From positions 165,091,521 to 165,155,520 of the forward strand of contig NC_081406.1 in assembly GCF_030272615.1 (NCBI RefSeq): 64,000 nt of DNA, written 5' to 3'. Shown here piece by piece: positions 24,618-35,800 of the stretch; the stretch's first letter is position 1, and the number at the start of each line of letters is the position of its first letter. Position numbers and translations under genes: made by a program. Source of the stretch: Cryptomeria japonica (taxonomy: Eukaryota; Streptophyta; Pinopsida; Cupressales; Cupressaceae). The notes under the pieces are model-generated. The model was not told where the DNA came from. It searched no databases and saw only the letters and a program-made list of their open reading frames with translations.

Positions 24618-25291
24618 TGTATTGTTTTATACCTTTAGTTTTTTAATTTTAAGTTTTATTATTTTTAGAAAAGCCATTTTTTATTCAGTGAGACAATTGT
24701 AATATATTCGTTATTTTTCTAATCAATTTAACAATTTATTTACGTCTCAATTTTACATTTCTTTTAATGGTATCAGAAAGGGACAATTAAAGATAGTTAA
24801 AAATCAAAGAGTTTGCAAGAAATCAGGAAAGATCACAAATCATTTTGTGATATTGTTCCAATTAGATAAGCCCCTCAAGTTGAAAGGGTAAAATATTTTT
24901 GAAGTCAACATTGTCAAGCCTGCTTTCAATGAAGAAGTCACCTCCTCAATGATGTGAAGCTACACCCTTAAAAGAGGAGATTGCAGTCAAACAGATCTGA
25001 CATAAATTGTCAATTTTCAATCCACCTTCAAAATAGTGAAGCCCTTCATTTGTAAGATTGTTGAAGGAGAAAGAAACAAAGTTATTGCTGCAAAATTTAA
25101 AGGGAGGAACAGCCTATTTGCATTATTTTAGGTTTTTAGTTTTAAGTCTTATTTTATTTGTTTAGTTTTAAAAATCAATCATAATTTATTTATTATCAAT
25201 TAATCTGATATTTGATATTTAATTAAAAATTCTGATAATTTCTGAAATCAATAAAATAATTTATTCATGTTCAACATTCATATTTCTTTCA
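24618..25291 (+). mobile_element. Possible small TRIM upstream of the receptor gene
   Basis: A sequence starting TGTATTGTTTTATACC (24618-24767) and one starting TGCATTATTTTAGG (25119-25291) look like diverged direct repeats of about 150-170 bp, both rich in TTTAGTTTTAAG. Immediately after the left copy the plus strand reads TGGTATCAGAAAG, resembling the initiator-Met PBS. Before the right copy is a purine run AAAGGGAGGAAC, which could be the PPT. The internal 350 bp is non-coding. No clear target-site duplication was found (CCACT versus TCACT is one weak option), so this is tentative. Confidence 0.4.
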
Positions 25292-27180
25292 CTTTAACTC
25301 TGAAATGAAAAGCAATGTAATGAATGTAGGTCCGAAACAGTTGGCAATTGAAAAAGATGGATACGCTTGCAAGAGCGATGGCTCACATGCAATCAACTTC
25401 AAGCAGAACTTTACGTCTATTACCAGGATTCAAATCTTTTATTTGTTTGTGTTTCTCTCAATAAATAGCCAGCTGTGGGTTTCCTCAATAGTCTTTCTTT
25501 ATTTGTGATATTTGACGTTTCAGTGGAGCTTCTTGCACTAATTATTCCTTTACATTTTTTATATTTAACACTTTTTTTCTTCCACAAAGTGAACTTTTTT
25601 GGACATTGTTTATATTTAACACTTGTTTTCCTCGCGCAATGTGAATTGAGGATGGCGACTTTTTATCAACTATCTATTCAGAAATCAAAATGATTCATTG
25701 ATTGTAATTTTTTTATACTTTTCAATGTATAATATATTTTATTTTTTGTCATATTTATTTCTATCACATTGGTGCAATGCATTTAGTTCATGTTAAGACA
25801 TGTGCCCAACTCCTCTTATCTATTGAATTATCTATGGGAAATTAAAATGAATTATTGATTGTAATTTTTTATACTTTTCAATATATAACACTTTTTATGT
25901 GTAAGTATTCTTCTATCACATCGGTGCAATGCATTTAGTTCACATTAGGACTTGTGCCCCACTCTTCTTATTTATGAAATTATTTTCATCTTTTTTAAAT
26001 TACAATTCAATTTATCATCAATGACTTGTTGATGGTAAAAGTAATTATATAATCGATTTTAAGAAAATTTGAGAATCTTTGTGGTAATTATATATTTTAA
26101 CTATATAATTACCCAAAATATTCTCAAGTTTTCTTATACCAAAAATGGCATGATAGGGGATTTTAAGAAAATAAGAGAATCTTTTATAGTCTATTTATGA
26201 GTACTAATTGCACTACAAACGAGGCATACATACCTTACCCCTTTGTGAGATTTGAACATGTGACCTCCATCAAATATTTAATTTGTGTGATTATTTGTGT
26301 CCGCTATGCATTTCTTGTCATATTTGATAATGAATTCTTGATTTATTGATGATGCTGAATTATTCTAAAGAAATTCACAAAAAAATCATAATTTTATTTG
26401 AATACAAGACATACATCATGATAAAAAGATAAAAAAATAGTACAATTGTTGTGGAATTGTTTCTTGACATTGCTCATATTTAAATCTATTTTTTTGCATT
26501 ATGTAAAGTGTGTGTCATGAGCTAGTGCAATGCATTTAAAGCAGACAATGTACATGCATTTGCAATTTCCATGTTTGGGAATTTGAGCATATTTTTTTGT
26601 ACATGTGGGTAGTCAAATCTTAAAGGCACTACATTTGAAGTGTGATGCTTACAAACAAATCAACGACAATTATATTAATTTCTTGACAATTGATTCTTGA
26701 AGGGGTTGCTGAGAAGTTGGGGGAGCTCATCATCATCTTGTATAGAAAAAGGAAAAACTCGCAAAATTCAAAGATGGCAAGGTTGATCGTCCCATAAGTT
26801 ATTTAATATTTAGCCTCCTCCATGTTAAATATTTTTCTATTTCATGGATTTTTCTACAATTTTAACTTTTTATATTCTTTTTTTTTTAAATTATGTTTAA
26901 ATAAATGATATTTGATTTTTGTCATTAATATGTTGTAATAAGGTAGTTGATTTAAAGTTTTATTGATATAATTATTAATTTGTCATTATTACTACTATCA
27001 TAAAAAAATGAATTTTTTTCTAGATGGGGGAAGGAAGTAAATATTGATGGTTTCTTCGGGACATGTACATCTTGTAGCTCTTCCATTTTTTTTGACTCTA
27101 ATACAATCTTATTCTTATGAATGAAAAAAATAAAATAATGAAATTTGTTGAACTACTTTTAAAGTAAGAAAGGTTTTAAA
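25292..27180. other. Gene-poor AT-rich sequence with a tandem duplication
   Basis: No coding features. It includes the tandem repeat listed at 25687-25985 and several diverged strings like GGTGCAATGCATTTAGTT that also appear near 26,520. Confidence 0.5.
25687..25985. repeat. Tandem duplication, period about 157 bp
   Basis: Two copies begin AAAATGATTCATTGATTG and AAAATGAATTATTGATTG. They share TATCACATYGGTGCAATGCA and the following CTTGTGCCC(A/C)ACTC. The copies differ by several substitutions and small indels. Confidence 0.7.
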
Positions 27181-27559
27181 AGGGCTCAAAACAATTTACA
27201 TTAAGAAGGATATAACAATAAGCACAACAAGACAATAAAAACAACCAAAAAAAACTAGTACAAAACTAACGTGGACAACAAATTGAAAACTAGCACAATA
27301 GGATAGCTAAAAGTAACTACCAAGCACAACAAGACAACAAACTGAAATTGAAATTTGACCCAATCATGGGGTTTTAAAAGGTAGTTTGACCATTATTGGC
27401 TAACCATATAACCAGGGTCCTTTTACCCTAGATTTCTTGTCTTAACACAAGGAGAATCCCAAGAAACAACATTGGGAAGAGAATTTCCCTAATTTCACTC
27501 CCTTGTACTTGAAGTAAAAGGTTGATCTTTATTCTCCAAACATATTTTCTTGATATAGA

Positions 27560-28471
27560 GAGTCCAATAAACCACCAATAGAATCCTTATGCATATACAC
27601 ACCATTAAGGGAGGGGAGGCTTCATGGAGATTTCACCCTGTTATTTATCATTTGTTCCTTCGTGCTTGGGGAGGAGGGTTGTTAATTTCTAGAAGGCGTC
27701 TATTTATTTTTCCTCTAAACCAAATTACAATCCTTAATTGTCTCACAAGCAGTGGTGGAATGACCCACTTTGCTACAATAATTGCAAATAATTAGAGAAA
27801 TTTCATATTCAATTTTCACATCTTTTTGTTAAACTTGGAAAATAAAGTAGGTTGAATGGGAAGCACAATATTCCTCTCCACAAGCATATAAATTCTCACA
27901 GAAAGTAGATGGTTCATGTATTTTTTAATAAAATCAATAGCACAAAATTGCTCAAAAAAGTTGGCAATGGACATAGGAATCTGGTCATTCCAAAACAAAT
28001 CTAAACAAGGAGCTCAAAGTCATTATAAGGATTGAAATTAGTAGACCATTTAGAAATATATAGGTCATTCAAACCTAGGAACCAAGCACTTCCACGAAGA
28101 ACCCTTGACAAATCCTCGAAATCAAAAAAGGAGAAAAGAGAAAAAATATTCAACATAGTAGTTACCTTGATTTATCCTCTCAATTTATAGACTTGAGAAG
28201 CCCATTTTTTATAGTATTAGTATGAGGAAGATTGCCACAAAATATCCCCACAAGAGACCTCTCCAACCATGTAGAATTTTCAAAAAGAAGAGATTCATGA
28301 ATCTCAACTTCAAACCCCTCCTCAAAAATAGGAGATGCAGAAGAGACAACCATAAGAGGGACAACAATAATAGGAGGCCTTGCCAACAACACATAGTTTG
28401 AAGGAGAATCAATAAATGTAGAGGAATGAATACCCTTATCCAAACCACCACTATACTGGCTATCAATATTC
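27560..28471 (-). pseudogene. LINE ORF1-like frame (DUF4283 plus zinc knuckle), decayed
   Basis: Read on the minus strand over several frames it gives 'SLVGIFCGNLPHTNTIKN', 'FFDFEDLSRVLRGSAWFLG', 'LNDLYISKWSTNFNPYNDF', 'FWNDQIPMSIANFFEQFCAI' and a zinc knuckle 'CNYCSKVGHSTTAC' (CX2CX4HX4C, 27,740-27,790). This is the order of the DUF4283 RNA-binding-like domain plus a CCHC knuckle in ORF1 of plant LINE elements and some related genes. Stops and frameshifts occur throughout. The upstream part continues at 29408-29720 on the far side of a DNA transposon insertion. Confidence 0.68.
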
Positions 28472-28475
28472 TACA

Positions 28476-29403
28476 GGGTTATCCCAAAATATTGGGTTAC
28501 ACTTTTTGGTACATTTTGATTTTTTTTGAAATCATACATTTTTTAGAAAATATAATGATGTAAGCCTTGAGATGTCCCATTCCCTTGGATATAACCTCTC
28601 TACTCTTAAATCATACCTACAATGGAGTCTCCTTCACACCTATCAAAATGATGATAAAAAAACACATTCACATTAGATTTTATGGGGTCAAATGACATCA
28701 TTCAAAAGTTTTTAACTTTTTAAGTATGTAGTCCTTATTATAAGCTTTCCAAATAGTATATTTTAATATATTTAATTTCATTAATATATTTATGTTTTAT
28801 TCCTTATGAATGTAGGTTTTTCATCGAACATTAAGGATTGTGTTTCACACATGGAAAAATTGAAAAATTGTTAAAAAAAAAAATTCCCTACGTATTGATA
28901 TCCTCATTTCAACACAAAAAGAAGAAGTTGATACAAATTAATATAAAAAAACTTATGCATTACGAAATACACCTCTATCCAAATTATAATTACTCTGAAT
29001 TCAAAAAGTAATTAAAAAGTATTTATGTAACAAAAAATTATAAAAAAATATCCATCCACTAGATATTGGTGTGACAACTCTATATTTTAAAAATTAGAAT
29101 TTCCTTCTTGCTATAAAAATGATTAGCACTACAAAATAAATGTCACTTCTAAAAAATGTTGATTACTGTAAATATTAAGTTATTAAAATTTACATAACAA
29201 TATGGAAAATTCATTTGTAATTATTTTTCAAAAACTATATTTAGAATCTATATGAAAAATATGACAAATTAGTAGTTTACTTCATCTTCAAATTCTTAAT
29301 GGTTTAGCTGCTATAAGTGTTAGAAAGTAAAGACCTGATGCAAAATACTAATTTTAGTGTCAAGTTTGGATAAAATGTTTAACCCAAAATTATAGGATCA
29401 CCC
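28476..29403. mobile_element. Non-autonomous DNA transposon with GGGT termini, copy 1
   Basis: The left end reads AGGGTTATCCCAAAATATTG and the right end, reverse-complemented, AGGGTGATCCTATAATTTTG; 23 of the first 28 positions match, so these are terminal inverted repeats. It interrupts the LINE ORF1-like frame. Flanks TACA (28472-28475) and TACA (29404-29407) suggest a 4-bp target-site duplication with GGGT as the terminus, or a 2-bp duplication (AC) if the terminus is AGGGT. No transposase frame is present. The 3' half resembles the interior of the element at 45184-46214, for example ATATTTAGAATCTA. Confidence 0.75.
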
Positions 29404-29407
29404 TACA

Positions 29408-29720
29408 ACATACCATAAAATTGTCCACAAGGGTCCTCAAAAACCTTAAGGGAAGCCAACACATCAGTAGATTTATCCTTCACACCATTACCATTTACTT
29501 AATCCACTAGAGAATCCAACTTCTCAATATCTAAAGAGGTAGAGACCCTAACCATCAAGATAGCCTCAACGAGGGATCAAAAAGAGTTATTGAAACCATC
29601 CATACTGACAGACCCACTCCACTAGCAACCAAAGCAAGGGAAACATGGGGAGATGCAACACCAGTAGCAAGGCAAAATGAAGAACAATAACTACTCATGG
29701 TAGATGTAGACCCACCTTCC
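29408..29720 (-). pseudogene. N-terminal part of the split LINE ORF1-like frame
   Basis: Minus-strand translation gives 'DGFNNSF', a stop, 'SLVEAILMVRVSTSLDIEKL' and 'KSTDVLASLKVFEDPCGQFY', ending at the DNA transposon. It has stops and no independent domain hit. I assign it by position and strand to the frame at 27560-28471. Confidence 0.45.
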
Positions 29721-30504
29721 AAAAAGCTAAATTGTATTGTTAATTTTTTAAATGGTTTAAATTAATAGATGCAACTTTTTATATTATTATTAATTATATT
29801 AATCATAACATTTCATATTTGAAATCTATTTATCTTTTTCAATATATTAAAACTATTTCAAATATGATTTAAAAAGTTGTATTTATTAGCCCACAATCCT
29901 TTAAATAAAAAAATATATCATTTATCAAGTATGAAAATAAATAGAATAAAGTGACATGAAAACAAGTTTACATTATTAACTTTTTAATATTAAAATGATA
30001 TATGTAAAAGTTTCATGGCTTACATCATGCTAATATAACTGTGTGTTTTGGTTTAGTAATTTTTGGTTCTAGCAAGGAGGCCCTAATAAATATGTCAAGT
30101 ATATTGGTATTCCCTTTGTTGCTAATCCCTTCCTAAAAGATATGTGGTATTAAATTTTTACAAAAAATGAGAAAAAGATTGTGAAATGGAATACCTGATA
30201 TTCAATACTAGCTAATAGATCTCAAGTGTGCCAAAATATTCTCTCCTCTTATAATTGTACCATTATTTTGTATGGATGTTTAATAGCTATCAACTATATG
30301 AAATTCATAAAAATATTCAAGAATTATTATGATCAAATGGTAAAGGTCATACAAAAAGGTCTATAGTTAAATGGAAGTGGTGTTATCCAAACTTTGTGGT
30401 GAGCTAGGGCTCAAATATTCAAAAATTCAAGCCATTTCACTTGCAATTAAATAGATTTTTAAGTTTTTTTCTGGCCATGAACCTTTGAAGTGTTGGTTAG
30501 GAAC
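29721..30504. other. AT-rich sequence; nothing recognised
   Basis: No coding or repeat structure recognised between the LINE-like remnant and the 5' LTR of element B. Confidence 0.45.
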
Positions 30505-31981
30505 TATAATATCAAAAATAGCACCTAGCACAATTCAAACACAACAAATGGTGCCTTCCTCCACATTATCAAAGGTCATGTACCTCCATCTTTGTCTTTT
30601 TGTCCGCAGGGATCATTCTGTCAGCCTCAAACTGGAATCTTACCAACTCTGTCAATCTATCATCTTCACGACTCTAGCGCGACGCAGAGATATCTGCGTA
30701 GCATGCTAGAATCCAATGAATCTAATAGTCCATAGGTGGCCATTTGAGTATTATGTTTGTGCCTAGAAGGAATTGTAATGCCCATGCATGCACCCATCGA
30801 TGTTGATTTCTCTTCTAGAGCTTATATCTCTCCCATTTGAAGGCTTTTTGAGGATCTTTTGTGCATTTTAAATTACTTCTTGCAGATTGAAGCTTTTAGG
30901 TGATCTCCTTAGATGATTTTGATAGGTTTTCATAACACCACCATTCTTGCACACTCTTGAACAACTCACAATGCCATCTTCATAAGTCTTGGAAGGGGAG
31001 TTCACTTACCTTTCTTGATACATTTGTATATTCATAATATTTTACTCTAATCTATCTATTGTTCCGATTATATTTCTTTCATTTTTATCATTTTATTTTC
31101 CCTGTTGCTACCATCTGGGTTGTCCATGGAGGTGGAAACACCAAAGCAGGGGTCTGACTAAGGTAGACTCCAAAACACAACCCCCAACATTTTCTTTCTT
31201 GTGTGTGTGTAGGTTCATAATCATAGGAAAGTTATCATCGTGTGGAAGGCTTCAATTATGGACCGGTTGTGAGTTGTCCCTCACTCATTTTACTTGGTGT
31301 CAACATTTTGCATTTCATGTTGGTAACTTAGTTTATCAGTATTTGTATTTACTTAACATTTTATTCACATCAAAAGGACTCGAGGGAACATGAAGACAAA
31401 GGCGGCCTTTCAGAATTTGGATCATAAAGCTATGTAGGCTGCTGCTGATACCATGAATGCCCTTGAGGCTGAGGTCACTAAGACCGTTAGAAGCCTAATG
31501 TAATTGGGTTTCTTTATGTTGCTGGTTCTTTCTATGCCTAGGTTGTCTTTTTGTGCCCGGCTGAGATTTTGGTGTCTCTTTGGCTGCTGCTTTTTATGCT
31601 TATCTTTGCGGCTCGTTTTGTTTTGGATGTTTCTTACTGATTCTAATCCTCTTAGAATCATTTTGTAAAGGGTTTTAGGGCCCCTTCAAAACTTGTTTTT
31701 TCCTTAATACAAAACATTTTATTCACATCTATCGCTCTCGTATGAATTTTATACTCTCTTCGTATAGGACGACAATGCTATGCACTAGAGTCTTAGTTTT
31801 GCATGCTCATCTTGAAGATAGAGACTAAGCAGTACAATTCGATAGCTCCATTTGTGGTTTGATAGTTTAGTTTTGCATTTGTATCCCCTGGCTCACCTTT
31901 AGTACCCGTTTAAGTGAGGTAGAAACATATAGGTTTGTTCCTTGAGTTTCATCACCTTGAGGGTAAAAATTCTCCTCTACA
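30505..31981 (+). repeat. 5' LTR of element B
   Basis: 1,477 bp including a 341-bp LINE insertion. The first ~450 bp align with 61632-62085, sharing TCTGTCAGCCTCAAA, GCACCCATCGATG-type and TTCTTGCACACTCTTGAACAA strings. It starts TATAATATC (TG mutated to TA) and ends CTCTACA. Confidence 0.75.
31372..31712 (+). mobile_element. 5'-truncated LINE insert with 17-bp target duplication
   Basis: The string AACATTTTATTCACATC occurs exactly at 31355-31371 and 31713-31729, flanking this 341-bp block. Long duplications of this kind are made by LINE target-primed reverse transcription. The insert ends CCTTAATACAA, an A-rich tail, and its 5' part encodes a C-terminal peptide 'ADTMNALEAEVTKTVRSLM' followed by a stop, then a T-rich 3' UTR. 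It is severely 5'-truncated. Confidence 0.75.
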
Positions 31982-32279
31982 TTTTGGTGAACCTGACATG
32001 AAACCAATTTTCTTTTTTGCATCATTTAGATCATTACATACACCTACTCATTTATTCATCTTTATAAAACTTTATTAGAAGACAAAACACTTTGTGTCCA
32101 TGTAGTGTGGTCTTAGTGTTGCAAGTCTTGTCTATGAGCTTTAAGACTTCCATAGGAATTGTAGTCAGCAGGACATCTAGATGGAGTTTCCCTCTTGATC
32201 GTTACAGTCCTCCTCTACCCAACATGATAAAAAACCCCAACATAACTCAAGTGAGTCTTTCCCCTCTTATACTCTCTAG

Positions 32280-32816
32280 ATACCTTTCATGGGAGGCTCA
32301 TCAGCTACTAGTTCTCAGAACAACTCCTCGATGAACTCTTCGCTGCCTTCTCCTCCTATTGTTGATCATGACTCCCCTGCCACTATCAACTTTAACTGGA
32401 TTCAGTCTCTAGAGGAGAACTTGAGGGTTTTCAGAGGTTCCTTAATCGGTAGAATATCTTCTCTCAAGTTGTGAATGTAGTTAATACCTTGAGAGATATG
32501 TTCGTCTTGGACAAGAAAGGAGGACATTATCTATGATCATTAAAAGTCATTTACCCTTGATAGATGTACCCCCTTAGCATGGCTAGTTTGAAACTTGTGG
32601 TTCTTAGTTGGGTGTTAACATACCTGGCTTGACAATACACATGGTTGACCCTAGCCTAATCATTCCTAACATCAATGCCTCTACCACTCCCTTGGGGTGT
32701 ATAGGTATGTCTAGTAGATCGACCTCTGCCTCTACTGTAGCTCATATCTTTATAGTCAACACTAGTACTACCTCTACTGGTGGCACGAGTTCTCTTGGAA
32801 ATGTTGGTGGAGGTGG
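32280..32816 (+). pseudogene. Element B gag, N-terminal piece
   Basis: Plus-strand fragments: a Ser-rich start 'MGGSSATSSQNNSSMNSS', 'TINFNWIQSLEENLRVF', then after frame breaks a Gly/Ser/Thr-rich segment ending 'STGGTSSLGNVGGGG'. The last part is the beginning of a 36-bp repeat that continues at 37678 after element C, showing the two segments were once joined. Confidence 0.6.
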
Positions 32817-35800
32817 TGTAATGCCCACCAAAATACCCTAGAGAAATATAGCTAAAAACACGCTAATTTAATGTTTTTTTTAAACAATACAACACATAAC
32901 ATCACTTAAGCAATACAGTGAGCACACAACAACAATTAAGTGTTATGAACATAGAATAATTCATTCAAGATATTCAAACAATTACGCAAGCGGAATACAT
33001 TAAATCATTACTACTAACTCCCTAGGGTATCTCAACGCCATTACTTAATCTACCTACATAAGCAATAAACATTTACTTTCATCCAAATCAATACCTCATA
33101 ATCTTAATCATTATACACACATAGGTGCATCATAGCAATGCCTAACACTCATGATATGCAATCTACTTAATCTTTCATTTAACATGAGATTCTATCTTTC
33201 AATGCACATCTATTTCCCTTTTCACATAGATTCATTTTATACGCCAAGTCCAAATGTTCCTATTACCTTTAACCAACCTTCGACTATGGACATCATCAAT
33301 CATATATCAAGAGTAACCCTTACATTGCATTAACATAATTTCTATTTACGATTAACTTTCACATAATCATTTATGATTCTATGCTTCTAGCATACTTATT
33401 TCTTCATCATGATTTGTAAAGTACATAAGGCAATACTCACAAACCATTTAATCCATAGCCCATTCAATCTTCATAAAATCTCTTACACTACATCAATTAA
33501 CCAACAATCATCTTATTACAAATTAAGAACTACACGAATTCATCTCAACACAAACTATGATACAATATCCTAATTCCATAACCACTAATAGCATCCACCA
33601 AATGGAGATATAATCTTAAACCATAACACATGATACATTATAATCTTTTCCTAAAAGACAAGCTTTCATTTTACCATCTACCCATACACTTACTGGAAAT
33701 TTCCATTAATAAGATTAGTGATTCATTCACTAAGAACATCCATACAATATTTCATAAGGAACCTTCAATTACATCCCAAGCATTATAAGATTTCAATTCA
33801 ATCATTATATCACTATTTATGAAGTATGATACTATAATTTCAAATTCATTAATTGCAACTCATAAACATGTCCTAAGATACCTTCCAATATTACTCATAC
33901 TCATACATCTTACCAAGGCATAACATTTCATCTAGTTAAGCATTAGTTTAAGACATCATTTAAGTCTAATACTGTTATCATAACATTTATACTATTTTCT
34001 TCTTACATGGCTTATCAAGAATACAAAATGCATCATTTAATTCCAAACCACAATACTTATCCACATCTCATGCTTCCATTTCATTTAATACAAATGCATT
34101 ACACTGCAACTCAAGGTTCAACATTACAATCATCTACCATAATCAAAAGCTATCACTATAACTAGAACAACATAGTCATTTCTCATATACATGATCTCTT
34201 TTACAACCATTACATAAGAATTTCATTACATAAGTCACATCATCATTTACAATCTTACTATAATTATTATCCATGAACAATTTGAAGAAGCATCCTCATC
34301 CACGCAAGAAGAATCCAAAGATAGGAACATCCCAATGGTTTAAAAGAACCAACCACCCAACCTTGTGGAACCAAAGGAACCACCCCCCGTGCTAGGAGAT
34401 GACACAAGGTCCCAACACACACTCTACATCTAGGCCGACACTTAAAACCAAAGAGACTAACCAACACAAGAACACTCAAGCAAGAACCAATCACAAGATA
34501 ACAAAAGTGAACTTCCAGAGGCGTAAAACTCATCAAGACATAAATGCTCCAATAAGCATAATCATAAATCACAAAGGGGGAACACATGTAGGAGTGGAGT
34601 GTCATCACATGCCATCCTCATAACATAATAACATAAGGCACTAGCCTGATGGACATGTGAAGCCATCTCAACCTATGAGAGACCAAGGGAGATTAGCTTA
34701 CCATCTTCACAGCCTTCTCATGCTTATCCTAAAACATCCTCCCTAGGACATAAGCTATGAGGCTCAAAACTATTCATTATCTTGTTTAAATGAGTTATAA
34801 TTTTCCCATCCCAATTAATTCATTATCAATGTTATCACTTATTTACAAATCATGGAAAACTCCAATGTGCCTTGGCGGTCTAGACTTCATGCATCCTTAC
34901 AAGGAACCTCATGTAAGCCTATATCTCATGACCCCAGTCATCACAAGGAAGCCCACTCCTCCTAACATGGCCCAACAACACATCACAAGAGGCTCTACCA
35001 ACATAATGCATGAAAATAATACTCAATGCAGCCAATAACTTCCACACATACTCTCACAACATATGCAAGGCTACAACACCATCAATATAACAAAGTGAGC
35101 CTCTTGACTAGCAATAAACAAAGGCATATCAAGCCATCAAATGCTGCCATCAAATAAAAGATAGCATCACAGCAAGGCCTACTCACTTGTTGGTCCAAAA
35201 TAGCATAGATATTCATCTCAATCATCCATGGCCTATTCACATGGTAGAGAGTCTATAATACCCACAATGGTATAGAGAGATAAATATACATAAACCATCA
35301 AAATACATCAGGATTGATAAAAGCCAAATCTGGAAAGTATTAACAGACTTCAAAAATAGTCTTTCGTACAATAATCCATTCAAGAAAATACTTCGGATAT
35401 GACCAAAAACTCACAAAGTACAACACACAGACAGGTTAACATTTTTGCCCAGTAGGACAACGCTTCTACCAAAAAATGACAGTGCTTCTGCCAAAAAGAT
35501 AGTGCTTCTGCAGAAAACAAAGATAGAGGATCTGCTGAAAAGACAGACAGAGTTTCTGTCGAAAAAAGACAGCGTTTCTGCTAAAAACAAGGACAGAGTT
35601 TTTGCCGAAAAGACAGACAGAGTTTCTGCCGAAAAAAGACAATGTTTCTGCCGAAAACAAAGATAGAGTTTATGCCGAAAAGACAGACAGAGTTTCTGCC
35701 AAAAAAAAGACTGCGCTTCTACCGAAAAAAAAGACAATGTTTCTGCCGAGAAAAGACAGCGCTTTTTTCATACTTATGAAAATCTCAGAAAATTTCAGGT

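Noticed and set aside
25687-25985. Tandem copies considered as an LTR pair
   Set aside because: The copies are adjacent with almost no interior and lack PBS and TG...CA ends; a plain tandem duplication fits better.
35411-35737. 108-codon minus-strand ORF rich in Phe/Ser, with plus-strand partners
   Set aside because: Produced by the minisatellite in element C; periodic peptide with no domain.
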